Part shown: positions 1 to 9,546 of the stretch, in pieces | How positions within the stretch are numbered: position 1 is the stretch's first letter | Layout: each line of letters begins with the position of its first letter | Origin: Burkholderiales bacterium | GTDB taxonomy: Bacteria; Pseudomonadota; Gammaproteobacteria; Burkholderiales; Burkholderiaceae_C | Reading direction: 5' to 3' | DNA: 64,000 nt | Assembly (NCBI GenBank): GCA_016703325.1 | Contig: JADJCH010000025.1 | Coordinates: 1 to 64,000, forward strand | The notes under the pieces: model-generated | The model's database searches: none | Told to the model about the DNA's origin: nothing | Seen by the model: only the letters and a program-made list of their open reading frames with translations | Program-made: the position numbers and the translations under genes

Positions 1-77
1 TGGCTCAGCTTCTGCGACACCAGCAGTCCAAGCTGCGTGCGCTCCTCAATGTTCAGGCTTGAATACTCTTGTCCCAT
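1..77 (-). CDS. IS30-family transposase, N-terminal fragment (cut by window edge)
   Basis: Only the first 25 codons lie in the window; the rest continues beyond base 1. The ATG is at 77-75 on the minus strand. The peptide contains YSSLNIEERTQL followed by a leucine-rich stretch. This matches the N-terminal pattern of IS30-type transposases (Y-x2-L-x3-ER-x2-L, start of the helix-turn-helix that binds the terminal repeat). A possible terminal repeat lies just outside at 104-130, which fits an element end. The assignment rests on a short motif, and a domestic regulator with a similar helix cannot be excluded. Confidence 0.6.
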   Translation of the reverse strand, partial: MGQEYSSLNIEERTQLGLLVSQKLS

Positions 78-103
78 CGGCTCAACCTGTTGATTTCAGG
101 GCA

Positions 104-130
104 GTGTTGCACTTCAGTTTAGAGCGTGCC
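104..130. repeat. Probable terminal inverted repeat of the IS30-type element
   Basis: The stretch gtgttgcacttcag followed by tttagagcgtgcc sits about 30 bases upstream of the transposase start, where an IS30-family element would end. The partner repeat and target duplication are outside the window, so the boundary is a guess from position and remembered consensus. Confidence 0.35.
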
Positions 131-132
131 CT

Positions 133-378
133 GTGATTGGTTTCTACGAAGACCTGTCCAAGCGATCGCCTGGTGAGAATCGCTTATTTGGTCAGTGGTA
201 CATCAAGTTCCGGCAGCTTCCACGTTGCGATAGACGACTGCGCCTAGGTTGGTTGGGTTTCACGGGGTTGGGCGGTTTGGAGTACTCCCGAGAAGATGCT
301 GTTCGCGCGGGAGTCACTGAAGTCACAGAGTATGTTCGTTCACTGTTGGAGTCCCCTGGAAGTTCCTGCAGACGCTGA
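133..378 (+). CDS. Unrecognised ORF, possibly a gene remnant cut by the IS element
   Basis: An 81-codon frame opens with GTG at 133 but is open back to 94, through the putative IS end. This is what a gene decapitated by insertion would look like. The peptide is rich in Arg, Gly and aromatic residues and ends in an amphipathic helix. I recognise no domain. Base composition is visibly less GC-rich than the rest of the window, suggesting acquired DNA. No good ribosome binding site precedes the GTG. It may be a non-coding frame; confidence that a protein is made is low. Confidence 0.2.
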   Translation: MIGFYEDLSKRSPGENRLFGQWYIKFRQLPRCDRRLRLGWLGFTGLGGLEYSREDAVRAGVTEVTEYVRSLLESPGSSCRR

Positions 379-404
379 TTCGATATGCTGCTGATGGATT
401 GAAA

Positions 405-440
405 GGAAGCCCGACCGGTTTGCGCCGGTCGGGCTTCTTT
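405..440. terminator. Strong intrinsic terminator, probably bidirectional
   Basis: A 13-bp arm gaagcccgaccgg (405-418) pairs with ccggtcgggcttc (425-437) across a short loop. T-rich tracts follow on both strands. On the minus strand it lies about 100 bases after the lpdA stop and should end the pyruvate dehydrogenase operon transcript. Confidence 0.8.
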
Positions 441-447
441 GTCTGGA

Positions 448-526
448 TACCCGCCTTCGCGGGTATGACGGGCAGCACCCGCCTGCGAGCGGTATGACGG
501 GCAGCGGTACCCGCGTGCGCGCGTGA
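448..526. repeat. REP-like hairpin repeats (two and a half units)
   Basis: Unit one (449-476) and unit two (477-505) share acccgcct and ggtatgacgggcagc. A third, degenerate copy runs to about 526. Unit one contains a perfect 7-bp hairpin, tacccgc (448-454) with gcgggta (459-465). Similar 'cccgcc-cgcggg-atgacg' elements are dispersed in many betaproteobacterial genomes between convergent or terminal genes. Function is unknown; they may stabilise mRNA 3' ends. Confidence 0.6.
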
Positions 527-537
527 GGCGGCTCAGC

Positions 538-2360
538 TCACTTCTTCTGCGGCGGCAGATCCGTGCAGCTGCCGTGCGCCACCTCCGCCGCCATACCAAT
601 GGACTCACCCAGCGTCGGGTGCGGGTGGATGGTCTTGCCGATGTCCACGGCGTCAGCGCCCATTTCGATGGCCAGGGCGATCTCGCCGATCATGTCGCCG
701 GCGTGGGTGCCGACGATGCCGCCGCCGAGGATCTTGCCGTGGCCGTGCGCTTCCGGGCTGTCGTCGAAGAGCAGCTTGGTGAAGCCTTCGTCGCGGCCGT
801 TGGCGATGGCGCGGCCGGAGGCCGTCCAGGGGAACAGGCCCTTCTTGACCTTGATGCCCTGCGCCTTGGCCTGGTCCTCGGTCAGGCCGACCCAGGCGAC
901 TTCCGGATCGGTGTAGGCCACCGACGGGATGACGCGGGCGTCGAACTGGGCCTTGGCCAGGAGGCGTCGCCCTGAGCTCACCGGCGATGACTTCGGCGGC
1001 CACGTGCGCCTCGTGCACCGCCCTGGGCGAGCATGGGCTGGCCGACCAGGTCGCCGATGGCGAAGATGTTCGGCACGTTGGTGCGCATCTGCACGTCCAC
1101 GGGGATGAAGCCGCGGTCGGTCACGGCCACGCCGGCCTTGTCCGCTGCGATCTTCTTGCCGTTGGGCGTGCGGCCGACGGCCTGCAGCACCAGGTCGTAG
1201 AGGCCTTCGCTCTTCGTGCCATCCAGGCCCTCGAACTGCACCTTGATGCCTTCCGGGGTGGCCTCGGCGCCGACCGTCTTGGTCTTCAACAGGATGTTGT
1301 CGAAGCGGTGGGCGTTCATCTTCTGCCAGACCTTGACGAGGTCGCGGTCGGCGCCCTGCATCAGGCCGTCGAGCATTTCCACCACATCGAGGCGCGCGCC
1401 CAGCGTGCTGTACACCGTGCCCATTTCCAGGCCGATGATGCCGCCGCCGACGATGAGCATCTTCTTGGGCACCGACTTGAGCGCCAGGGCGCCGGTCGAT
1501 TCGACGATGCGCTCGTCATCGGGGAAGAACGGCAGGCGCACCGCCTGGGAGCCGGCGGCGATGATGGCGTTCTTGAACTTGACGACCTTGGTCGTGCCGG
1601 TCTTGTCCTGGCTGCTGCCGGTGGTTTCTTCGACCTGCACGTGGTAGGGGTCGAGGAAGACGCCGTAGCCGCGCACGGTGGTGACCTTGCGCATCTTGGC
1701 CATCGCCGCCAGACCGCCGGTGAGCTTGCCGATGACCTTTTCCTTGTGGCCGCGCAGCTTGTCGATGTCCACCTGCGGGGCACCGAAGCTCACGCCCAGG
1801 TCGCCGAGGTGGCTGACCTCGTCCATCACCGCCGCGACGTGCAGCAGCGCCTTGGAGGGGATGCAGCCGACGTTCAGGCACACGCCACCGAGGGTGGCGT
1901 AGCGCTCGACGATGACGGTCTTCAGGCCGAGGTCGGCGGCGCGGAAGGCGGCGGAGTAGCCACCCGGGCCGGCGCCGAGCACCAGCACGTCGCACTCGAC
2001 GTCGACCGGGCCGCAGTAGCTGCCCGCTGGTCCAGCGGGAGCAGCCACCGGCGCCAGTGCCGCAGCGGCCCGGAGCTGCGGCAGCAGGTGCGGGGCTGCT
2101 GCCGGTGCGGCCGCGGCGGCCCCGGCAGCCTCCAGCGTCAGCACCACCGAGCCCTGGTTGACCTTGTCACCCAGGGCGACCTTGATCTCCTTCACCACAC
2201 CGGCGGTGGTGGAGGGGCTCTCCATCGAGGCCTTGTCGGACTCGACGGTGATCAGGCTCTGCTCGACCTTCACCGTGTCACCCGGCTTGACCAGGATCTC
2301 GATGACGCCGACGTCCTTGAAGTCGCCGATGTCCGGGACTTGCACTTCAATCAATGCCAT
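538..2360 (-). CDS. lpdA: Dihydrolipoyl dehydrogenase (E3) with N-terminal lipoyl domain; reading frame broken twice
   Basis: This is E3 of pyruvate dehydrogenase, a cytoplasmic FAD enzyme that reoxidises dihydrolipoamide with NAD+. Residues 1-80 form a lipoyl domain (ESDKASME, lysine is the lipoyl site). An Ala/Pro linker follows, then the FAD-binding motif GAGPGGYSAAFRAADLG and the redox disulfide GGVCLNVGCIPS. The NAD domain GGGIIGLEMG and the AIGDLVGQPMLA segment come next. The frame then shifts near 1021-1023 (one extra base in CCC) and again near 975. The C-terminal part (ARVIPSVAYTDPEVAWVG, ending HPHPTLGESIGMAAE) resumes in a third frame. Repaired length is about 606 residues, normal for lipoyl-E3 fusions. 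It starts 13 bases after aceF and is last in the operon. Indels look like sequence errors, because all catalytic segments are conserved. Confidence 0.93.
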
Positions 2361-2373
2361 GTGCAGTCTCCGA

Positions 2374-4044
2374 TCAGAGGACGATGCGGCGGAAGTCCGC
2401 CAGCAAGGATGCGAAGTAGACGTTGAAGCGCGCAGCGGCCGCGCCGTCGATGACGCGGTGGTCCCACGACAGCGACAGCGGCAGCATCAGGCGCGGCTGG
2501 AAGGCCTTGCCGTCCCACTTCGGCTCGATCTGGCTCTGCACACCCATGATCGCGACTTCCGGGGCGTTGATGATGGGGTGAAGTACCGGCCACCGATGCC
2601 GCCCAGCGACGAGATGGTGAAGCAGGCGCCGCTCATGTCGGCCGGGCCGAGCTTGCCGTCGCGGGCCTTCTTGGCCAGTTCGCCCATTTCCTGGCTGATC
2701 TGGAAGATGCCCTTCTTGTCGCAGTCCTTGATGACCGGGACGACCAGGCCGTTGGGCGTGTCCGCCGCGAAAGCCCGATGTGGAAGTAGTTCTTCAGCAC
2801 CAGCTGCTCGCCGTCCAGCGAGGCGTTGAACTCCGGGAACTTCTTGAGCGCGGCCACGGCGGCCTTGATCATGAAGGCCAGCATCGTGACCTTGACGCCG
2901 CTCTTCTCGTTCTCCTTGTTGGTCTGCACCCGGAAGGCTTCCAGGTCGGTGATGTCCGCGTCGTCGTGGTTGGTGACGTGCGGGATGACCACCCAGTTGC
3001 GGTGCAGGTTGGCGCCGGAGATCTTCTTGATGCGGCTGAGGTCCTTGCGCTCGATCGGGCCGAACTTGGCGAAGTCCACCTTCGGCCAGGGCAGCAGGCC
3101 GGGGAAGGCCCTCGCCGCTGGCGGTCGCGGCGGCAGGGGCCGGGGCCTTGGCCTTCTGCGCGGCGGTCTGCACCGCACCGGCCATCACGCCCTTGACGAA
3201 GGACTCGATGTCGGTCTGCGTGATGCGGCCCTTGGGCCCGGAGCCGCTCACCTCGGCCAGCGGCACGCCCAGTTCGCGGGCGAACTTGCGGATGCTCGGG
3301 CTGGCGTGCGGCAGGCTGGCGCTGGGGTGCCGGGGTTGTGGGCGGGCAGGGGCGGCGGCCCCCCCGGTCGCCGGAGCGGGCGCGCTGGCCAGGCAGGAGC
3401 AGGTGCTGCAGCGGCCCGGGGGCAGCCGGCGCAGCGGGAGGCGCCGAGGGGGGCGCCCTCGATGACCGCGATCAGTGAGCCGATGTTGACCTTGTCGCCC
3501 AGCGCGACCTTCAGTTCCCTTGATGACGCCGGCGTGCGACGACGGGATTTCCATCGAGGCCTTGTCCGGACTCAACCGTGATCAGGCTCTGCTCGACCCT
3601 GACGGTGTCGCCGACCTTGACCAGCAACTCGATGACGGCCACGTCCTCGAAGTCGCCGATGTCGGGCACCAGCACCTGGATCGGGCCGGTGGCTGCGGCA
3701 GCTGCCGCAGGGGGCAGGCGGGCGCTGCGGGCGCCGGAGCCGGGGGCGGCCACAGGGGCTGGGGCAGCGGCAGCAGGTGCAGCAGCCGAGTCGGCCGCAG
3801 CAGCGCCGGCCACTTCCAGCAGCAGCACCAGCGAGCCTTCGCTCACCTTGTCGCCCAGGGCGACCTTCAGCTCCTTGACCACGCCGGCGTGAGAGCTGGG
3901 GATCTCCATCGAGGCCTTGTCGCTCTCGACGGTGATCAGGCTCTGCTCCGCCTTGATCGCGTCGCCGGGCTTGACCAGCACCTCGATGATCGCGACTTCC
4001 TTGAAGTCCCCGATGTCGGGGACCTTCACTTCAACCAATGCCAT
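2374..4044 (-). CDS. aceF: Pyruvate dehydrogenase E2, dihydrolipoamide acetyltransferase, two lipoyl domains; multiple indels
   Basis: E2 forms the core of the pyruvate dehydrogenase complex and transfers acetyl groups from lipoamide to CoA. The first lipoyl domain is intact (VESDKASMEIPSS), then an Ala/Pro linker and a second lipoyl domain interrupted by an extra base near 3570 and another at 3517-3519. The E1/E3-binding domain reads SPSIRKFARELGVPLAEV. The catalytic domain runs from PWPKVDFAKFG to the active-site end SWDHRVIDGAAAARF and FRRIVL. Further frame changes lie near 3110, 2768-2776 and 2576-2579. Start and stop are in the same frame, so the indels sum to zero. Repaired length is about 556 residues. 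It begins 21 bases after aceE. The clean, conserved pieces argue that the breaks are sequencing errors, though a decayed gene is formally possible. Confidence 0.92.
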
Positions 4045-4065
4045 GGTGTTTGTCTCCGGTCACGC

Positions 4066-6774
4066 TCAGGCGTACAGCGGGTTGATCTTGTTGGCGTTGA
4101 GGCCGTACTTGGCGATCGCCTCGGCGACCTTCGATGTCGGCAGGAGACCTTCATCGGCCAGTGCCTTGAGGGCGGCCACGACGATGTAGTGGCGGTTGAT
4201 CTCGAAGTGCTCACGCAGCTTGCTGCGGAAGTCGCTGCGGCCGAAGCCGTCGGTGCCCAGCACCTTGTAGGCGCGGCCTGCCGGGACGTAGGGGCGGATC
4301 TGCTCCGCGTAGTTCTTCATGTAGTCGGTCGATGCGATCACCGGGCCGGCGTGGGGCGCCAGCTGCTGGGTCACGAAGGAGACCTTCTGCGTCTCGGTCG
4401 GGTGCAGCAGGTTCCAGCGCTCGGCGGCCTGGCCGTCGCGGGCCAGCTCGTTGAAGCTCGGGCAGCTCCAGACGTTGGCGGAGACGCCCCAGTCGGCCGC
4501 CAGCAGCGTGCGTGCGGCCATCGACTCGCGCAGGATGGTGCCCGAGCCCAGCAGGTTGACCTGCAGTCCGCCGGTGGAGGGGGCCGCCTCCAGCAGGTAC
4601 ATGCCCTTGAGGATCTCCTCCTCGGTGCCGGCGCGCAGGCCGGGCATGGCGTAGTTCTCGTTCAGCAGGGTCAGGTAGTAGAAGACGTTTTCCTGCTTCT
4701 CGACCATGCGCTTCAGGCCGTGCTGCATGATCACGCCCACTTCGTGCGCGAAGGTCGGGTCGTAGCTCACGCAGTTGGGGATGGTGCCGGCCAGGATGTG
4801 GCTGTGGCCGTCCTCGTGCTGCAGGCCTTCGCCGTTCAGCGTGGTGCGCCCGGAGGTGCCGCCGAGCAGGAAGCCGCGCGCCTGCATGTCGCCCGCCGCC
4901 CAGGCCAGGTCGCCGATGCGCTGGAAGCCGAACATCGAGTAATAGACATAGAACGGCACCATGATGCGGTTGCTGGTGCTGTAGCTGGTGGCCGCAGCGA
5001 TCCAGCTGGCCATGCCGCCGGCTTCGTTGATGCCTTCCTGCAGGATCTGGCCGGCCACGTCCTCGCGGTAGTACATCACCTGGTCCTTGTCGACCGGGGT
5101 GTACTTCTGACCTTCGGGGTTGTAGATGCCGACCTGGCGGAACAGGCCCTCCATGCCGAAGGTGCGCGCCTCGTCCACCAGGATGGGCACCACGCGCGGG
5201 CCCAGGGCCTGGTCACGCAGCAGCTGGGTGAGGAAACGCACGTAGGCCTGCGTGGTGCTGATCTCCCGGCCTTCGGCCGTGGGCTCGATCACGCTCTTGA
5301 AGGTCTGCAGCGCCGGCACGGTGAAGCTCTCGTCGGCCTGGGTGCGGCGGTGCGGCAGGTAACCTCCCAGGGCCTTGCGGCGCTCGTGCAGGTAGCGCAT
5401 TTCCGGCGTGTCGTCGGCCGGCTTGTAGAACGGCAGCTTGGGCAGCTCGCTGTCGGGGATGGGGATGTTGAAGCGGTCGCGGAAGTACTTGATGTCGTCG
5501 TCCGTCAGCTTCTTGGTCTGGTGGACGTTGTTCTTGCCCTCACCGGCCTTGCCCATGCCGAAGCCCTTGACGGTCTTGATCAGCAGCACGGTCGGCTGGC
5601 CGGTGGTGTTCACGGCCTTGTGGTAGGCGGCATAGACCTTTTGCGGGTCGTGGCCACCGCGCTTGAGGGCCCAGATGTCGTCGTCGCTCATCTTGGCCAC
5701 CATCTCCAGCGTGCGCGGATCGCGGCCGAAGAAGTTCTTGCGCACGAAGGCACCGTCGTTGGCCTTGAAGGACTGGTAGTCGCCGTCCAGCGTGTCCATC
5801 ATGACCTTGCGCAGCGCGCCGTCCTTGTCGCGCGCCAGCAGCGGATCCCACTCGCTGCCCCACAGCAGCTTGATGACGTTCCAGCCCGAGCCGCGGAATT
5901 CGCTCTCCAGCTCCTGCACGATCTTGCCGTTGCCGCGCACCGGGCCGTCCAGTCGCTGCAGGTTGCAGTTGATGACGAAGATCAGGTTGTCCAGCTTCTC
6001 GCGTGCAGCCAGACCGATGGCGCCCAGCGATTCCACCTCGTCCATCTCGCCGTCACCACAGAACACCCAGACCTTGCGGTTGCGGGTGTCGGCGATGCCG
6101 CGGGCGTGCAGGTACTTCAGGAAGCGCGCCTGGTAGATCGCCATCAAGGGGCCCAGGCCCATCGAGACGGTCGGGAACTGCCAGAACTCCGGCATCAGCT
6201 TCGGGTGCGGGTAGCTCGACAGCCCCTTGCCGTCGACTTCCTGGCGGAAATGCAGCAGCTGTTCCTCGGTCAGACGGCCCTCCAGGTAGGCGCGGGCGTA
6301 CACGCCAGGCGCCACATGGCCCTGGATGTAGAGGCAGTCGCCGCCGTGGTCCTTGGACTCGGCATGCCAGAAGTGGTTGAAGCCGGCGCCGAACATGTGG
6401 GCCAGTGAGGCGAAGGAGCCGATGTGGCCGCCCAGGTCACCACCGTCCTCGGGGTTGTGGCGGTTGGCCTTGACCACCATCGCCATGGCGTTCCAGCGCA
6501 TGTAGGCGCGCAGGCGCTCCTCGATCTCGATGTTGCCGGGGCAACGCTCTTCCTGGTCGGTCGGGATGGTGTTGACGTAGGCCGTGTTGGCCGAGAACGG
6601 GCGGTCGATGCCGTTCTGCCGGGCATGGTCCAGCAGTTGCTCCAGCAGGAAATGGGCACGCGGCCCGCCTTCGGTGCCGATCACCGCGCTGAGGGCATCC
6701 AGCCACTCGCGGGTTTCCTGGGCGTCACTGTCCTGGGGGGCCGAGCTCGGCTGGCTCGACGGCGTTGCAGACAT
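4066..6774 (-). CDS. aceE: Pyruvate dehydrogenase E1 component (homodimeric type)
   Basis: This is a thiamine-diphosphate enzyme that decarboxylates pyruvate and acetylates the E2 lipoyl arm, linking glycolysis to the TCA cycle. At 902 residues it has the usual length for AceE. The thiamine-diphosphate motif GDGEMDE followed by NLIFVINCNLQRLDGPVRG is visible. So are the N-terminal GGDLGGHIGSFAS segment and the C-terminal VLGTDGFGRSD segment. I chose the ATG at 6774 because GAGGAGA lies 7 bases upstream; an in-frame ATG at 6834 lacks this. It is the first gene of aceE-aceF-lpdA and is intact, unlike the two downstream genes. A two-component pair is transcribed divergently from the same 235-bp region. 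Confidence 0.97.
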   Translation of the reverse strand: MSATPSSQPSSAPQDSDAQETREWLDALSAVIGTEGGPRAHFLLEQLLDHARQNGIDRPFSANTAYVNTIPTDQEERCPGNIEIEERLRAYMRWNAMAMVVKANRHNPEDGGDLGGHIGSFASLAHMFGAGFNHFWHAESKDHGGDCLYIQGHVAPGVYARAYLEGRLTEEQLLHFRQEVDGKGLSSYPHPKLMPEFWQFPTVSMGLGPLMAIYQARFLKYLHARGIADTRNRKVWVFCGDGEMDEVESLGAIGLAAREKLDNLIFVINCNLQRLDGPVRGNGKIVQELESEFRGSGWNVIKLLWGSEWDPLLARDKDGALRKVMMDTLDGDYQSFKANDGAFVRKNFFGRDPRTLEMVAKMSDDDIWALKRGGHDPQKVYAAYHKAVNTTGQPTVLLIKTVKGFGMGKAGEGKNNVHQTKKLTDDDIKYFRDRFNIPIPDSELPKLPFYKPADDTPEMRYLHERRKALGGYLPHRRTQADESFTVPALQTFKSVIEPTAEGREISTTQAYVRFLTQLLRDQALGPRVVPILVDEARTFGMEGLFRQVGIYNPEGQKYTPVDKDQVMYYREDVAGQILQEGINEAGGMASWIAAATSYSTSNRIMVPFYVYYSMFGFQRIGDLAWAAGDMQARGFLLGGTSGRTTLNGEGLQHEDGHSHILAGTIPNCVSYDPTFAHEVGVIMQHGLKRMVEKQENVFYYLTLLNENYAMPGLRAGTEEEILKGMYLLEAAPSTGGLQVNLLGSGTILRESMAARTLLAADWGVSANVWSCPSFNELARDGQAAERWNLLHPTETQKVSFVTQQLAPHAGPVIASTDYMKNYAEQIRPYVPAGRAYKVLGTDGFGRSDFRSKLREHFEINRHYIVVAALKALADEGLLPTSKVAEAIAKYGLNANKINPLYA

Positions 6775-6880
6775 GGTGTCTCCTCGTGCTGCGGAAAAAG
6801 GGGGCCCGCGGACCGGGCGGGTGGAGCAGCCCACTCAGGGGTGTGCGTGCGGCCGCAAGTCTCTCATAACATCCGGCAAA

Positions 6881-6916
6881 TTTCAAATAGCGCTTGCATG
6901 TTTCATAATGCGGAAT
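6881..6916 (+). promoter_or_regulatory. Predicted sigma-70 promoter and partial dyad between aceE and the kinase gene
   Basis: tttcaa (6881-6886) and cataat (6904-6909) are separated by 17 bases, a fair plus-strand sigma-70 promoter for the kinase gene. Overlapping the -10 box is ttcataatgcggaa (6902-6915), a dyad TTC-N8-GAA with a central AT that could be an operator. The whole stretch 6860-6916 is AT-rich compared with its surroundings. No equally clear promoter was found for aceE. Confidence 0.45.
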
Positions 6917-7009
6917 CATGGCGAGCTTGCCCGGCCGATCCACAGGGAAAGGCCAGGCTGCCCAGTGCAACGCGATTCGTTGTCGTCCGGTGCTGGGGAT
7001 AATCCCTGG

Positions 7010-9546
7010 ATGCAAATCAGTTCTCCGGAGCGCAGCCATCCCCTGCGCTCCCGTGTGCGGCGGCTCCTGTGGTCCTGGTGGCGACGGCTGCCCCCAGCTC
7101 GGCAGGACCGGGTGGCCACCCTGGCGCCGTTGTTTTCGGTGCTGCTTTTTCTGGCGGCCATCGTGGCGGCGTTCTGGTACCTGCGCAGCGAGGAGATCGA
7201 CCGGGAGGTCGAGTCCGTCAAGCGCGATGCCGAGCTGGTGCAGCAGCAGGTGCGGCTGCGCCTGATCGAGAACCAGGAGCAGCTGGTGCGGTTGGCGCGC
7301 GAACTGGGCACCCGCAGCATCAACCGGGAGCAGTTCCTGGTGCAGGCCGAGGGCCTGGTGCGCAGCCGGCCGGAGGTGATCGCGGTGACCTGGCTGAATG
7401 CGCGGCGCCATGTGCAGGCGCGGCACGTCACCATGAACATGGTGATGGCCATGCCGCGTGCGGAGCCGGCGTCGGACAGCAGCGCTCCCGAGGAGGTGAC
7501 CCGGGCCAAGGAGCTGGTGGAGGCTTTCAACGACGCGCGCGACCTGCGACTGCCGATCTACTCCCAGCCCTTTCAGCAAAGCCCGCATCTGGTGGTGTTC
7601 CAGGTGCATGTGCCGGTGATCGACCAGGGCGCCTTTGCGGGCACGCTGATGGCGGAGTACTCGGTGGAGGCCGTGCTGCGCTACTTCGTGCCGGCGGAGG
7701 TGTCGCGCCGGCATGTCATCAGCCTGGTCGATGACGACGACCGGGTGCTGGCCAGCACGGTGTCCAGCCAGCCCGGTCGCCCCACCCCGACACTGGTCTA
7801 CAGCGTGCCCTTCACGCCGGTGGACCATGGCGTGTCGCTGCGCGGGGAGGGCTACCGCACCTCGGTGGGCCTGATCGGCAACACCCTGTTCTGGATGGTC
7901 ATGGCCCTGTCGGTGCTGACCGTGTGGATGCTGCTGGGCACCTGGCGCCACATGCGGCGGCGCCTGCAGATCCAGGGCGCGCTGGTGCAGGAGACCAACT
8001 TCCGCCGGGCCATGGAAAACTCCATGCTCACCGGCATGCGGCCATGGACCTGGAAGGGCGCATCACCTATGTGAACCCGGCCTTCAGTGCGATGACCGGC
8101 TTCTCCGAGGCGGAGCTGATCGGCCGAGTGCCGCCCTACCCGCACTGGCCGCCGGAAAAGCAGGACGAAAGCGCCCGGCTGCTGCGCCAGGAGCTGGCAG
8201 GACTGAGTCCGGCGGGCGGCTTCGAGGTGCGGGTGATGCGCAAGGACGGCACCCGCTTCGATGCGCGCATGTACGTCTCGCCTCTGATCGATGCCAAGGG
8301 CCGGCAGACCGGCTGGATGACCTCGATGACCAACATCACCGAGGCCAAGCGGGTGCGCGATCAGCTGACGGCGTCGCACGAGCGTTTCACCACCGTGCTG
8401 GAGGGGTTGGATGCATCGGTTTCGGTGATGGCGGTGGAGCAGGCCGAACTGCTGTTCGCCAACCGCTCCTATCGCTTGTGGTTTGGCGGTGATGCGCGCT
8501 GGCATGCGCAGCTGGCCGGTGAGCCGGCGGGCGCTGCGCGGGCTGACGGTGTGGACCACGGTGATGCGGTGGATGTCCTGTCCGGCCTGCCCGCCTCCGA
8601 GCTGACGGCGCAGGGGGCCGAGGCCCGCGAGGTGTACGTCGATGCGCTGCAGAAGTGGTTCGACGTGCGGGCCCGCTACCTGCAGTGGACCGACGGCCGG
8701 CTGGCCCAGATGCTCATTGCCACCGACATCACGGCCCGACGGCGCATGGAGGAGCTGGCCGCGCAGCAGGCCGAGCGTGCCCAATCCACCAGCCGGCTGG
8801 TGACGATGGGCGAGATGGCCTCTTCGGTGGCGCACGAACTGAACCAGCCTCTGGCGGCGATCGCCAATTACTGCAACGGGCTGATCTCGCGCGCCAAGGC
8901 GGGCACGCTGCAGACCGAGGACATGCTGCAGGCGCTGGAGAAGACCGCCCGGCAGGCGCACCGGGCGGGGCAGATCATCCACCGCATCCGCGCCTTCGTG
9001 AAGAAGAGCGAGCCGCAGCGCAGCCTGTCCAAGGCGGCCGATCTGGTGGACGACACGCTGGAGCTGGCCGGCATCGAGCTGCGGCGCCGCAACGTGGCGA
9101 TCCACAGCTACGTGGCGCAGCGCCTGCCGGCGCTGCTGGTCGACCCGATCCTGGTCGAGCAGGTGCTGCTCAACCTGATCAAGAACGCGGCGGAGGCCAT
9201 CGACAACGCCCAGCTGCCCTCGCAGCGGCGCACCATCGAGCTGCGTGTGGTGCCGCGGCACACCCCGGAGCTCGGGGGCGTGATCGAGTTCACCGTCACC
9301 GACACCGGCCCCGGATTGAAAGAAGAGGTCATCAACCGGCTGTACGAGGCCTTCTTCTCCACCAAGGCCGATGGGATGGGGATCGGACTGTCGCTGTGCC
9401 GCTCCATCGTCGAGTCGCATCGCGGCCGGATCAAGGCGGAGAACCTCTACAATGGCCAGGCGGTACGCGGTTGCCGCTTCACCGTGTGGTTGCCGGTCTC
9501 CGGTCCCACGGGTCACGAGCCTTCCCAGTTCACAGAACATCTATGA
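7010..9546 (+). CDS. Membrane PAS histidine kinase, divergent from the pyruvate dehydrogenase operon (one-base frameshift)
   Basis: Sensor kinase of about 845 residues once repaired. The N terminus carries a basic stretch and a membrane helix (LFSVLLFLAAIVAAFWYL, about 45-62). An extracytoplasmic domain of about 210 residues follows, then a second helix near 290-310 and a PAS domain (GRITYVNPAFSAMTGFSEAE). After a second, weaker PAS-like region comes the phospho-acceptor segment MGEMASSVAHELNQPLAAI and a HATPase domain (NLIKNAAEAI, DTGPGL, GMGIGLSLCRSIVESH). The frame breaks at about 8038-8041, where one G seems missing before CCATGGACC; both sides are well conserved. It overlaps the following regulator by ATGA. 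The architecture resembles DctS/FixL-type sensors of organic acids, but the ligand is unknown. Position suggests control of carbon entry. Confidence 0.85.

Noticed and set aside
538..4044. Treating lpdA and aceF as true pseudogenes
   Set aside because: Every conserved segment survives in one frame or another and several breaks are homopolymer-length changes, which fits sequence error better.
3520..6408. Very long plus-strand open frame (962 codons) opposite aceE
   Set aside because: It mirrors the codon pattern of aceE, has Val/Gly/His/Gln-rich low-complexity composition and no domain. It is a shadow of a GC-rich gene.
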